DNA from: Streptomyces subrutilus
GTDB lineage: Bacteria; Actinomycetota; Actinomycetes; Streptomycetales; Streptomycetaceae
Assembly: GCF_008704535.1 (NCBI RefSeq)
Contig: NZ_CP023701.1
Location: 6,738,001-6,802,000, forward strand
Reading direction: 5' to 3'
DNA length: 64,000 nt
How positions within the stretch are numbered: the first letter of the stretch is position 1; each line of letters starts with the position of its first letter. The notes under the pieces were generated by a model. It made no database searches and was not told the DNA's origin. It saw only the letters and a list, made by a program, of their open reading frames with translations. Shown here piece after piece: positions 8,152 to 16,193 of the stretch. The translations under genes were made by a program, and so were the position numbers.

Positions 8152-9090
8152 CTACGGCCGCGGGGGCGTCCCGCCCGCCCACGCCCAGCGCACCTCGCCG
8201 TCCTGCCGGTGCGGGGTCGGGCGGAGCCCGCAGGCGGCCGCGACCGCCGCCGAGGCGGCGTGGGCCGGGTGGACGTGTGCGAGCAGCCGGCCGATCCGCA
8301 GCTCGCGCAGCCGGTCGGCCAGCGCCCGGGCGGCCTCGGTGGCGATGCCGCGGCCCTGCCAGCGGCTGCCGACCACCCAGGCCAGTTCGGCTTCGGCCGC
8401 CGCCGGGGCGATCGTCGCCTGGACGGTTCCGACCAGGCAGCCCTCGGAGCGCAGCCGCACCACCCAGTTGCCCCAGACGACGGCCGGGTCGGGGGAGCCG
8501 GCCGAGAGCCGTCCGTACCGGGTCCGGAGCGCGTCCGGTGGCAGGGGCGCACCGCCGATGAAGGCGTGCAGGGCCGGATCGGCCAGGACGCCGGCCATCT
8601 CCGCGGCATGGGAGGGCAGGACGGGCAGCAGGTCGAGGCGCTCGGAGGCGAACGCGGCACGCAGCAGGGCGGCGCCGGGCACCGGGAGCGGGCCCGGGTC
8701 CGGCTGCGTTGCCGCGGCCGGGTCGGCCTCCGCGGGGCCGGCGTCGGCGGGGCGGACTTTGCCGGCGGCTCTCGGGCGCGGTACCCCGTCCACGGACAGG
8801 CAGATCCCGAACACCCGGTCGTGGCCGGTCCAACCGTTGACGTGCCCCCGGTTGTTGCCGATCTGCACGCGCCGGCGCGCAGCGTCCACGGCCGTCACCA
8901 GGTGGAGGTGGACCGTGCCGGCGACGCGGGCCAGCACGATGTCGCCGACCTCGACCGACGCCGGGTCGACCGGAGCCACCCGGACCGGCCGGCCGCCGTG
9001 GACCAGCGGTGCCATCGAACCTCCGGCCGGCCGGAACTCCACGGTCTCACCACGGCCGACGCGGTCCGCCACTGCTTCGAGCATGCCCAT
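8152..9090 (-). CDS. Fusion of S24/S26 peptidase-like domain with GNAT acetyltransferase
   Basis: 312 residues. Residues 1-105 resemble the LexA/signal-peptidase beta fold: FRPAGGSMAPLVHGGRPVRV contains the GxSMxP serine motif, then EVGDIVLARVAGTVHLHLVT and VQIGNNRGHVNGWT. The lysine expected near the LH(L)VKA/HRV position is not visible; here it reads LHLVTAVDA, so peptidase activity is doubtful. After a Pro/Ala-rich linker, residues about 138-300 form a RimJ/RimL-type GNAT domain (AELAWVVGSRWQGRGIATEA, HPAHAASAAVAAACGL). The frame is continuous with normal codon bias across the junction, so the fusion looks genuine. Start ATG at 9090; 9084 is an alternative. The inferred role is a modification enzyme with a sensor or binding module. 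Substrate unknown. Confidence 0.85.
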   Translation of the reverse strand: MGMLEAVADRVGRGETVEFRPAGGSMAPLVHGGRPVRVAPVDPASVEVGDIVLARVAGTVHLHLVTAVDAARRRVQIGNNRGHVNGWTGHDRVFGICLSVDGVPRPRAAGKVRPADAGPAEADPAAATQPDPGPLPVPGAALLRAAFASERLDLLPVLPSHAAEMAGVLADPALHAFIGGAPLPPDALRTRYGRLSAGSPDPAVVWGNWVVRLRSEGCLVGTVQATIAPAAAEAELAWVVGSRWQGRGIATEAARALADRLRELRIGRLLAHVHPAHAASAAVAAACGLRPTPHRQDGEVRWAWAGGTPPRP

Positions 9091-9160
9091 CGGGCGAGTG
9101 TGCCCGAACGCCCGCGCGACCGGTACCGGGTTTCACGGCGGCCGCCCCCGGCCGCTCCGG

Positions 9161-9610
9161 TCAGCGCGGGGGCTCCACCTCCAGGAAGCGGCGCCGGCGC
9201 GGCCCCCGGTACAGCAGGCACACCCAGCCGAGCCCCTCCAGCACGGCCGCGCAGGCCGTCAGCCGCTCCTGCTCCTCCCCGGCGGCCCCGCCGCCCGGCG
9301 GACCCAGCCAGGTCACCACCGCCCGCCCGGGACCCGGCCCTTCGCCCACCCGGTACCCGGTCCGGGTGCGGCGGCCCTCCGCGTCCACGGCCGACGGCTC
9401 CAGCCCCGCCGCCTCCAGTGCGAGGGCCACCGCGCGCGCGGGCAGCCGCACCTCCCAGGGCGCGGGCACCCCCGCGCCCCCGGGTCCGTTCACCATCCGG
9501 CGGATCTGCACCAGCCCCTCGTAGGCCGTCCGGAGCTCGGCCTCGCGTCCCGCCCCGGGCTCCGCGCCGTCGCCGGTCGCGGGCTCGAAACCCTGCCCGG
9601 GCACCGTCAT
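9161..9610 (-). CDS. Hypothetical protein, 149 aa
   Basis: Starts MTVPGQGFEPATGDG and ends GLGWVCLLYRGPRRRRFLEV. It has an N-terminal helical part (ELRTAYEGLVQIRRMVN) and a C-terminal alpha/beta part with RAVVTWLGPPGGG. No signal peptide or known motif. The ATG at 9610 is about 100 bases from a divergent small gene. I do not recognise the family. Confidence 0.65.
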   Translation of the reverse strand: MTVPGQGFEPATGDGAEPGAGREAELRTAYEGLVQIRRMVNGPGGAGVPAPWEVRLPARAVALALEAAGLEPSAVDAEGRRTRTGYRVGEGPGPGRAVVTWLGPPGGGAAGEEQERLTACAAVLEGLGWVCLLYRGPRRRRFLEVEPPR

Positions 9611-9706
9611 CCCGCACCACCCCGCCCGCCGTCTGAGTACCTCACGCCCAACGGCCTGAGTATCCGCCCCGATTCCCCGCCGCGCGCCCGCTGGTCGAAT
9701 GGGGCC

Positions 9707-9985
9707 ATGACCACCGACGCCCCGCGCGGCACGACCCCCCGCCCGCGCATCCAGCACGTCACCACCGCCGGTTCGGCCCTGGCCGTGGCCCTGCTGCCGC
9801 TCGTCGTGGGCGTCCTGCTCGCCAAGGGCCTGGCCGCCGACCCGCTCACCCCCGTCAACGCCCTGATCACCGGCGGCGGCCAGCGCGCCGGGCTCCCGCG
9901 GGCCGAGTGGCGCCGCCGCGGCCGCGCCACGGTACGCCACCTGCGCACCGCCCGCCGCTGCGTCCACCTCGGCCCGCTCCGGTGA
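9707..9985 (+). CDS. Small membrane protein, 92 aa
   Basis: One hydrophobic segment (SALAVALLPLVVGVLLAKGLA, about residues 22-43) is followed by a basic cytoplasmic-type tail rich in arginine (PRAEWRRRGRATVRHLRTAR). The start ATG at 9707 lies just after a GGGG run. Codon bias is good through the hydrophobic half. No family recognised. Confidence 0.55.
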   Translation: MTTDAPRGTTPRPRIQHVTTAGSALAVALLPLVVGVLLAKGLAADPLTPVNALITGGGQRAGLPRAEWRRRGRATVRHLRTARRCVHLGPLR

Positions 9986-10040
9986 CGACCCCGGCCCGCG
10001 CGACGCCACCACCCGGCCGGCGCGGCCGGGCGGACCCGGT

Positions 10041-10571
10041 CTACGGCGACGGGCGCCGCCCGCTCAGCCAGCTGTCCGCCGCACGCGGGGAACGGAGCCG
10101 GACCACCACGAGGGGGGCGAAGCGGGGGTCGGTCGTGCGGCGCAGGATCTCCGCGCGGCGCGGTCCGAACTGCCGCCAGGCCCACCACACCGGGTGGTCG
10201 GAGCGCAGCCACTCCCGCCACTTCTCCCGGTTCCCGCCGAAGAGCCGTTCGCGCGTCAGGCTCCGGCGAAGCGACCGCAACAGCACCCGCCGCATGACCA
10301 CGTGCCGCGGGTGGTCGAGCCAGACGATCGTGTCGGCCCGCTCCCACAGCAGGTCCCGGACCGCCGGGTAGCCCAGCGAGTCGAAGACCCAGCACTCCGC
10401 CCCGGCCAGCCGCCGCGTGTCGGCGGCGAAGGCCGGGTTCACCGCCCAGTCCGGGCCGGCGAAGTGCAGCGCGTCCATCTCGTGGTACGGCAGCCCGAGC
10501 CGCCGCTCCAAGGCCCGGGCCATGGTCGACTTGCCCGCCCCGCTGATCCCGACCACCAGTACGCGCCGCAT
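10041..10571 (-). CDS. P-loop kinase-like protein (FlaR/adenylate-kinase-like)
   Basis: A 176-residue protein that opens directly with a Walker A motif (VLVVGISGAGKSTMARALE). HEMDALHF and the Walker-B-like region VWLDHPRHVVMRRVL follow, with an Arg-rich lid (RSLRRSLTRERLF). This is the layout of the small adenylate-kinase-like or topology-modulation (FlaR-like) P-loop proteins common in Streptomyces. It probably phosphorylates a small molecule, but the substrate is unknown. It lies 47 bases downstream of the MerR gene on the same strand. Confidence 0.8.
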   Translation of the reverse strand: MRRVLVVGISGAGKSTMARALERRLGLPYHEMDALHFAGPDWAVNPAFAADTRRLAGAECWVFDSLGYPAVRDLLWERADTIVWLDHPRHVVMRRVLLRSLRRSLTRERLFGGNREKWREWLRSDHPVWWAWRQFGPRRAEILRRTTDPRFAPLVVVRLRSPRAADSWLSGRRPSP

Positions 10572-10618
10572 CCCGGCACCCTAACCCCGGGCCGGCGCGA
10601 CCCGCCCCGGGGCCCCCG

Positions 10619-11527
10619 TCAGGAGGCGGGGGACAGCGGCTCCTGGAGTTCGGTGACCCACTGGTCCCGGTCCTCCGGGCAGGCGAGCGACAGCTCCCTC
10701 GCGTACCCGGCGGAGCGGTACCCGTGGGCGTCGATCCACCGGGCCAGCGTCTGCGAGGCGGGCAGCACGCCGTCCATCGACCCCCGGTGCACGAGGGTCG
10801 CGGCCCGCTCCACGGCGGGCAGCGTCACGATCCGCACCCCGCCCCCGAGGTCCGCCGCCCGGACGCCGGCCGCCACCGGCAGCGCCGCGCGGACCAGGAT
10901 CGCCCCCGCCCCCGCCTCGGTTCCCGCCCCCGGCTCCGGTGCTGAGGCCGCCGGCGTGCCCGGCGTGCCGGGTGAGGCGCCGGAGTCCGGCGCGTCCTCG
11001 TACCGGGCGATGCCGGGGCCCGTCGGGACCACACCGGCCCGGTCCAGGCGGCGGCACAGCTCGCCGAAGAGCGGGCCGATCACCGGGCCGATGTCCTGCG
11101 GTTCGTAGCTCTGCGCGATCGCGCTCAACTCGGCCACCCGGACGGGCGGGAGGCTCTTCACGACGACGTCGTCCACGGGCATGGAACCCTCGCTCTCGAT
11201 GGTTCGGAGCCTCGCCTCGACCTGGACCAGCCGGGCCGCCGCGGCGGCCATGGCGCTCTCCAGCTCGGCCTGCCGCGAACGCAGCATGCCCCGCAGCTCC
11301 TCCACACCCACCTGCGCGTCGAGGATCGTCCCCACCTGGTCGAGGCGGAAGCCGAGTTCCTTGAGCGCGATGACGCGGTTGAGGCGGGCGAGCTGCCCGG
11401 CCTCGTAGAAGCGGTAGCCGGTGAACGGGTCGACACGGGCCGGGCGCAGCAGTCCCAGCGCGTCGTAGTGACGCAGCATGCGGACCGATACCCGGCCGTG
11501 CTTGGCGAAGTCTCCGATAGTGAACAT
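10619..11527 (-). CDS. MerR-family regulator with GyrI-like effector-binding domain
   Basis: 302 residues. The N-terminal winged helix reads MFTIGDFAKHGRVSVRMLRH, then YDALGLLRPARVDPFTGYRFYE, followed by a coiled-coil dimer helix (VEELRGMLRSRQAELESAMA). The C-terminal domain (about 110-295) is of the GyrI/BmrR small-molecule-binding type, interrupted by a Pro/Ala/Gly-rich insert (about 175-205). The ATG at 11527 has GGAGAG upstream. Relatives of the BltR/BmrR type bind hydrophobic cations or drugs and activate transporters. An MFS exporter lies nearby at 12.3 kb, but on the other strand and beyond a lipoprotein gene, so regulation of it is only a guess. Confidence 0.9.
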   Translation of the reverse strand: MFTIGDFAKHGRVSVRMLRHYDALGLLRPARVDPFTGYRFYEAGQLARLNRVIALKELGFRLDQVGTILDAQVGVEELRGMLRSRQAELESAMAAAAARLVQVEARLRTIESEGSMPVDDVVVKSLPPVRVAELSAIAQSYEPQDIGPVIGPLFGELCRRLDRAGVVPTGPGIARYEDAPDSGASPGTPGTPAASAPEPGAGTEAGAGAILVRAALPVAAGVRAADLGGGVRIVTLPAVERAATLVHRGSMDGVLPASQTLARWIDAHGYRSAGYARELSLACPEDRDQWVTELQEPLSPAS

Positions 11528-11590
11528 GACGCTCTCCAGTGCAGGGCCTGACACAGGGAGAGGGTCAACCCCTGGCCGTCGCCCCCCTGG

Positions 11591-12022
11591 TCAGCGACCG
11601 TACTCGCGCAGGCAGAGGTCGACGATGGCGGGCGGCACGGTGCCCTCCGCCGCATCGCACAGCCGGTCCACGGTGGTGGGTGCGACGGGCTTGCGGCGGG
11701 GGTGGGCGGTGGCCGGTCCGGGCGGGCGGACCCGCCGGGGCGGCGCCGGCTTCGCGGCCCTCCCGGCCGCCGGACGGCTTGCCTCCGGCGACGGCCGGCC
11801 GGGGTCGGTGGCCGGCGCCGGGTCCGGCTCGGCCGTCACCGGGACCGGCAGCCTCCCGAGCGGCAGGGCGTCGGGCTGGGGACGTGGTGCGGGCCGGTCC
11901 GGAGCGTCCAGGGGCGGAACGGCGCCACGTGCCGGAGTCAGGGCCTCCGGGCCGACCGAGACGCAGCCCGCGCTCGCGAGGAGCGCGACGAGGGTGAGGG
12001 GCACGGCCCGGCGCAACTGCAT
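11591..12022 (-). CDS. Putative lipoprotein, paralogue of the gene at 38288-38728
   Basis: A 143-residue protein starting MQLRRAVPLTLVALLASAGC with a lipobox (ASAGC), so probably membrane-anchored. The middle is a long Pro/Ala/Arg-rich linker. The C-terminus has a compact motif, RLCDAAEGTVPPAIVDLC. The protein at 38288-38728 has the same signal sequence and the same C-terminal motif (PLCAAARGTISPAIVALC), showing that they are duplicates. Two cysteines in the motif could form a disulfide. Function unknown. Confidence 0.75.
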   Translation of the reverse strand: MQLRRAVPLTLVALLASAGCVSVGPEALTPARGAVPPLDAPDRPAPRPQPDALPLGRLPVPVTAEPDPAPATDPGRPSPEASRPAAGRAAKPAPPRRVRPPGPATAHPRRKPVAPTTVDRLCDAAEGTVPPAIVDLCLREYGR

Positions 12023-12322
12023 CCGACCACCATGCCGTACGGCCGGGCGCGCCGAGGCCGCCGCTCACGCGTCCGGGTGACGCGGACCGGTGCGGGGAAC
12101 CGTTCGGGCCCGGGGACGGTCGTGGCCGGCCGGGTACGGGCCGCCGATCGGGCCGATCCCGATGGTCCGGGGGTCCGGTGGTTCGGGGGCGCGGTGGGGA
12201 ATGCGGCGGGGGCCGCGGGGGATTGGTACCTCCGTAGGGGTGACGGGGGAGGCGCGACCTCCGGCGCTCCGCACCGCCGTGTCCTGCCCACCAGCCCGTT
12301 CGTCCGTACGGAGTGCCGTTCC
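12023..12322. other. Gene-free interval between lipoprotein and MFS genes
   Basis: A 300-base divergent intergenic region. Short open frames on both strands are Arg/Pro-rich and lack ribosome sites. The part next to the lipoprotein resembles the DNA upstream of its paralogue at 38.7 kb. I see no RNA gene. Confidence 0.4.
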
Positions 12323-13582
12323 ATGACCTCAGCCGCCGCGCCCGGCAGCCCCGCGCCGTCCCCCCGGCACCGTCCTCCGGCAGCCGCCGATGCCCCGGGC
12401 CGCACCACCGCTCCCGGTCCCGCCCCCTGGAAGGGCTGGGCGGCCGTCTGCGCCGTCGCCCTCGGCATCTTCTGCCTGATCACCTCCGAGCTCCTGCCCG
12501 TCGGCCTCCTCACCCCCATCGGGGGCGCCCTCCAGGTCTCCGACGGCACCGCCGGCCTGATGGTCACCGTGCCCGGTCTCGTCGCGGCGCTCTGCGCGCC
12601 CCTCGTCACCGTCGGCGCCGGGCGCCGCGACCGGCGGCTCGTGCTGTGCGTGCTCATCGCCCTGACCACCGCGGCGAACCTCGTCGCCGCCTTCGCGCCC
12701 GGCTTCACCGTGGTCCTGGCGGCGCGGGTCCTCGTCGGAGCGAGCCTCGGCGGTTTCTGGGCCATCGCCGGCGGCCTCGCCGTGCGCCTCGTCCCCGAAC
12801 GCCACACGGGCCGCGCGACCGCGCTGATCTTCGGCGGGGTCCCCACGGCCTCGGTGCTCGGCGTGCCGGCCGGGACGCTGCTCGGTGAACTCGGCGGCTG
12901 GCGGGCCGCCTTCGCGGCGATGGCCGTCCTCGGCGCCGTGACCCTCGCCGCGCTGATCCTGCTGCTGCCCCCGTTGCCGCCGACCCGGCACGTCGCCTTC
13001 GCCGAACTGCCCGCCCTGGTCCGCGAGAACCGCGGGGTGCGGGCCGGGATCGCCGTCACCTTCCTGGTGGTGACCGGGCAGTTCGCCGCCTACACCTTCG
13101 TCCGCCCCGTCCTCCAGGACGTCTCCGGCATCGATCCCGCCCACGTCAGCACCCTGCTGCTCGGCTACGGCGTCGCCGGCGTCGCGGGCAACTTCCTGGC
13201 CGGGGCGCGGGACGCCCGCCGCACGCTGCTCGTGGTGAGCGCCTCGCTGGCCGTGGTCCTGGCGCTGATGGCCGCCGTGCCCGGGGCCGTCGCCGGGACC
13301 GCGCTGCTGCTGGCCTGGGGGCTGGCGTACGGCGGGGTGTCGGTCAGCCTGCAGAGCTGGATGACCACCTCCGCGCCGCGCGCCACCGAGGCCGCCTCCT
13401 CGCTCATGGTCGCCTCCTTCAACCTGGCCATCGCCACGGGCGCGCTGCTCGGGGGGCTCGCGGTCGACGGCATCTCCGCGTCCGCCGCCCCGCTCGGCGG
13501 CTCCGCCCTGATGCTCCTCGCCGCCGTCACGGTCCTGACGGCCACGGTCCGCCGCCCGGACGCGGTCGGCACGCCGAAGTGA
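12323..13582 (+). CDS. MFS transporter, DHA1-like exporter
   Basis: 419 residues with 12 predicted membrane segments after a Pro-rich cytoplasmic N-terminus. Family landmarks are LGIFCLITSELLPVGLLTPI in TM1, the loop 2-3 motif GAGRRDRR, the gating motif in VLVGASLGGFWAIAGGLAVR, and GVPAGTLLGELGGWRAAFA at TM5 (antiporter motif C region). This places it with the AraJ/YdhP/NepI-like DHA1 exporters of drugs, sugars or nucleosides. It is monocistronic, and its substrate cannot be read from sequence. Confidence 0.9.
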   Translation: MTSAAAPGSPAPSPRHRPPAAADAPGRTTAPGPAPWKGWAAVCAVALGIFCLITSELLPVGLLTPIGGALQVSDGTAGLMVTVPGLVAALCAPLVTVGAGRRDRRLVLCVLIALTTAANLVAAFAPGFTVVLAARVLVGASLGGFWAIAGGLAVRLVPERHTGRATALIFGGVPTASVLGVPAGTLLGELGGWRAAFAAMAVLGAVTLAALILLLPPLPPTRHVAFAELPALVRENRGVRAGIAVTFLVVTGQFAAYTFVRPVLQDVSGIDPAHVSTLLLGYGVAGVAGNFLAGARDARRTLLVVSASLAVVLALMAAVPGAVAGTALLLAWGLAYGGVSVSLQSWMTTSAPRATEAASSLMVASFNLAIATGALLGGLAVDGISASAAPLGGSALMLLAAVTVLTATVRRPDAVGTPK

Positions 13583-13636
13583 CGGAACGGTGCGTCGGGG
13601 ACGGATCGGGCATCCGGCTTGACCCGGGGCATCCCC

Positions 13637-13646
13637 GGGGGGGGGG
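13637..13646 (+). repeat. Poly-G tract of 10
   Basis: Ten consecutive G bases lie between the MFS gene and the peptidoglycan-binding protein gene, about 57 bases before the latter's chosen start. Long homopolymers like this are prone to length change. Confidence 0.8.
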
Positions 13647-13702
13647 AAAAGAGTGCGCCGATCGAGAACCGTCGCGCGAGCCGTCCTTCGGAGATGTCCC
13701 AG

Positions 13703-14023
13703 ATGCCCGTACCCGCCTGTCCGTCGCCCGCCCCGCCCACCGGTCCGACCGCGCCACCGGTCCGGCCGCGCCACCGGTCCGGCCGCGCCACCGGTCCGGC
13801 CGCGCCACCGGCCGGCGCGGGGACGCTGCGCCCGGGCGACGGCGGGGCCGAGGTGCGCGCCCTCCAGGAGCGGCTCCAAGGCCAGGGGTTCACGTACGTC
13901 TCCGTCACCGGGCTCTACGACGACCGGACCCGGCGCGGCGCGGCCCGGCTCCAGAGCGACCGGGGCATCACGGGCGACCCCGAGGGCGTCTACGGCCCGG
14001 CCACCCGGGCCGCGTTCGGCTGA
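13703..14023 (+). CDS. Small peptidoglycan-binding-domain (PG_binding_1) protein
   Basis: 106 residues. The C-terminal 65 residues are a PG_binding_1 domain: LRPGDGGAEVRALQERLQGQ, then a YDDRTRRGAARLQ segment and YGPATRAAFG. The N-terminal part is Pro/Arg/Gly-rich and encoded by a 17-bp tandem repeat. I chose the ATG at 13703 because GGAG lies 9 bases upstream; an ATG at 13694 and a frame extending to 13619 are possible. There is no clear signal peptide, which is odd for a wall-binding domain. The 5' end may therefore have been altered by repeat slippage. Confidence 0.65.
   Translation: MPVPACPSPAPPTGPTAPPVRPRHRSGRATGPAAPPAGAGTLRPGDGGAEVRALQERLQGQGFTYVSVTGLYDDRTRRGAARLQSDRGITGDPEGVYGPATRAAFG
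13737..13816 (+). repeat. 17-bp tandem repeat inside the peptidoglycan-binding gene
   Basis: Four full copies of CCACCGGTCCGGCCGCG (the first with one change) plus a partial fifth. Because 17 is not a multiple of three, each copy is read in a different frame, and gain or loss of one copy would shift the downstream frame. Confidence 0.9.
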
Positions 14024-14030
14024 GCCGGAC

Positions 14031-14774
14031 TCACCGGCCCCCGGCGACCCGCAGGACGGCGCCGGTCGTGTAGGAGGCGTCGGGGGACAACAGCCAGGCG
14101 ACGGCCCCCGCCACCTCCTCCGGCTGCCCGGGCCGTCCCAGCGGGATGCCGGCGGCGGCCCGGGCCGGACGGCCGGGGTCGCCCATGGCGGCGTGCATGT
14201 CGGTCTCGATGATGCCGGGCGCCACGGAGTTGACCCGGATGCCGTCCGGGCCGAGCTCCTTGGAGAGCCCCACCGTCAGCGCGTCGACGGCGGCCTTGGT
14301 GGCCGCGTAGTGCACGTAGTCGCCCGGGCTTCCGAGGGTGGCGGCGGCCGAGGACACGTTCACGATCGCCCCGCCGCCCGCGACCGCCATGTCCCGGGCG
14401 GCGCGCCGGCAGCACAGCAGGTAGCCGAGGAGGTTGACCTCGACCACGCGCCGCAGGTCGGCGGTGGCGGCGTCGGCTAGCCGGCCCAGGGGGCCGGTGA
14501 CCCCGGCGTTGTTGACCAGGCCGTCCACCGTGCCGAGTTCGGCCCCGGCGATGTCGAAGAGCCGGTCGACGCCGCACTCTTCGGAGGTGTCGCCGCGCAC
14601 GGTCGCGCAGCGGCCCCCGAGCGCCCGCACCCGATCGGCCACGGCCTCGGCGGCCTCCTCGTCGTGGAGGTAGCCGAGCGCCAGGTCGTGCCCGTCCGCG
14701 GCGAGCCGGAGGCAGACGGCCGCCCCGATCCCCCTGCTGCCGCCGGTGACGACGGTGACCGGACGACGTGCCAT
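14031..14774 (-). CDS. SDR-family oxidoreductase (FabG-like)
   Basis: A 247-residue classical short-chain dehydrogenase. The NAD(P) site is VTGGSRGIG; NNAG is present; the catalytic set is the Ser of VNVSSAAA with YAATK (Tyr-x3-Lys); the C-terminal region is PGIIETDM, then GRPGQPEEVAGAVAWLLSPD. The ATG at 14774 has a strong AGGAGG. FabG-like enzymes reduce 3-oxoacyl or similar carbonyl substrates; no pathway partner is adjacent. It is divergent from the RNA ligase gene. Confidence 0.93.
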   Translation of the reverse strand: MARRPVTVVTGGSRGIGAAVCLRLAADGHDLALGYLHDEEAAEAVADRVRALGGRCATVRGDTSEECGVDRLFDIAGAELGTVDGLVNNAGVTGPLGRLADAATADLRRVVEVNLLGYLLCCRRAARDMAVAGGGAIVNVSSAAATLGSPGDYVHYAATKAAVDALTVGLSKELGPDGIRVNSVAPGIIETDMHAAMGDPGRPARAAAGIPLGRPGQPEEVAGAVAWLLSPDASYTTGAVLRVAGGR

Positions 14775-14867
14775 GGGGGCCTCCTGCGAGCGGGTGCGAC
14801 GTGCGGCGCCGGCCTGGACGGCCGGCCGGTGAGCGCCGCGGGCGCGGCAGGCTAACACCTCCGATAT

Positions 14868-14882
14868 CCGCTGGACCAGCGG
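14868..14882. promoter_or_regulatory. 15-bp palindrome in the SDR/RNA-ligase intergenic region
   Basis: CCGCTGG-A-CCAGCGG is a perfect inverted repeat, 94 bases upstream of the SDR start and 158 bases upstream of the ligase start. It could be an operator for either gene. No cognate regulator is identified. Confidence 0.4.
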
Positions 14883-14920
14883 CTATGGGCCGATGGAGAG
14901 TGATCGTGCGGCACGCGCCG

Positions 14921-14985
14921 CACCACCGTGCACCCGTGTGCGCCACCCCGTACCACCGTGCACCACCGCGTGCCACGGTGCACCA
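14921..14985 (+). repeat. Three spaced copies of a CCACCGTGCACC-like motif
   Basis: GTGCAC occurs at 14928, 14958 and 14978, each in the context CCAC(C/G)GTGCACC. Spacing is 30 and 20 bases, close to whole helical turns. The array lies 55-120 bases upstream of the RNA ligase start. Confidence 0.6.
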
Positions 14986-15039
14986 CCACGCGCCGGCCCC
15001 CACCGGCCCATCGTCCGTCCCTGCGTCCGAGGAGACCCC

Positions 15040-16116
15040 ATGTCCACCCTGCGGGTGACCGCCGAAGAGCTGACCGTCCACGAGCATCCGAACGCCGACG
15101 CGCTGGAACTGGCCCAGGTCGGCCTCTACCGGGCCGTCGTCGCCAAGGGCGCCTACCGCACCGGAGAGTTCGCGCTCTACGTGCCGGAGCAGGCGGTCCT
15201 TCCGGCAGCGCTCGTCGACGAGCTGGGCCTGACCGGCCGTCTCGCGGGCGGCAACGCGGACCGGGTCAAAGCGGTCCGGCTGCGCGGCGAGCTCTCGCAG
15301 GGGCTCGTGTGCAGACCGCGCGCCCTCGCGGACACCGACCTGGCGCGCGCGGCCGAAGAGGGTACGGACTTCGCCGGGCTCCTCGGCATCACCAAATGGG
15401 CTCCGCCGGTCCCCGCGACCATGAGCGGCGACGCCGAACCGGCCCCCGATCTGATGCCGTGGACCGACATCGAGAACCTGCGGCGCCACCCGCAGGCCTT
15501 CGAGCCCGGAGAGCCCGTCGTGCTCACCGAGAAGGTCCACGGCACGGCCTGCCTGTTCACGTACGTCGTCGAGGGCGGCCGCTGCCTGGTCTCGTCCAAG
15601 GGCTTCGGCGCGAAGGGCCTGGCGCTCAGGGAGGACGAGCGCAACGTGTACTGGCGGGCCGTGCGCGGCCACGGGGTGCCGGCGGTCGCGGCGGCCCTCG
15701 CCGCCCGGCTCGGCGCGACCCGGATCGGGATCTTCGGCGAGGTGTACGGCGCGGGTGTGCAGGACCTCGCGTACGGAGTCGGCCCGCGCACCGCCGACAC
15801 CCCGCCCGGATACGCCGTCTTCGACGTCTCGGCCGAGATCGACGGGCAACTGTGCTGGCTGGATCCGGCCGAAGCCCTGGAGCCCGGCGAACTGCCGACG
15901 GTCCCCCGACTGTACGAGGGGCCGTACGCCCTCGACCGGGTGCTGGAGCTGGCCAGCGGCCGGGAGACCGTGTCCGGGCGCGGACTGCACCTGCGCGAGG
16001 GCGTCGTCATCCGGGCGGCGGCCGAGCGGTACAGCCCGGTGCTGGGCGGCCGGGCCGTCGCGAAGGCGGTCAGCCCCGCCTACCTGACCCGCAGGAACGG
16101 CACGGAGTACGAGTGA
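15040..16116 (+). CDS. RNA ligase, DraRnl/Rnl5-like (ATP-dependent)
   Basis: 358 residues. An N-terminal OB-like domain (1-110; STLRVTAEELTVHEHPNADAL) precedes a nucleotidyltransferase domain. Motif I is TEKVHGTACLF, whose Lys should be adenylylated; motif III is IGIFGEVYGAG; IIIa is YAVFDVSAEIDG; motif IV is REGVVIRAA; motif V has the Lys of VAKAVSPAY. All ligase motifs are present, so it should be active. The N-terminal OB plus KVHGT arrangement is that of the Deinococcus radiodurans RNA ligase, which seals 3'-OH/5'-phosphate nicks. The ATG at 15040 is preceded by GAGGAG. The gene is monocistronic and separate from the damaged RNA-repair genes at 34-36.6 kb. Confidence 0.88.
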   Translation: MSTLRVTAEELTVHEHPNADALELAQVGLYRAVVAKGAYRTGEFALYVPEQAVLPAALVDELGLTGRLAGGNADRVKAVRLRGELSQGLVCRPRALADTDLARAAEEGTDFAGLLGITKWAPPVPATMSGDAEPAPDLMPWTDIENLRRHPQAFEPGEPVVLTEKVHGTACLFTYVVEGGRCLVSSKGFGAKGLALREDERNVYWRAVRGHGVPAVAAALAARLGATRIGIFGEVYGAGVQDLAYGVGPRTADTPPGYAVFDVSAEIDGQLCWLDPAEALEPGELPTVPRLYEGPYALDRVLELASGRETVSGRGLHLREGVVIRAAAERYSPVLGGRAVAKAVSPAYLTRRNGTEYE

Positions 16117-16193
16117 GCGCGGGCGACGCGCCCTCCCGGAGGTGACCGGCGCCTGACCGCCCGCCCTGTCGACGCCGCGCGACCGCAGAGGCG

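Noticed and set aside
12065..12326. Short frames in the lipoprotein/MFS intergenic region
   Set aside because: Arg/Pro-rich, no ribosome site, and codon third positions are not biased as in real genes here.
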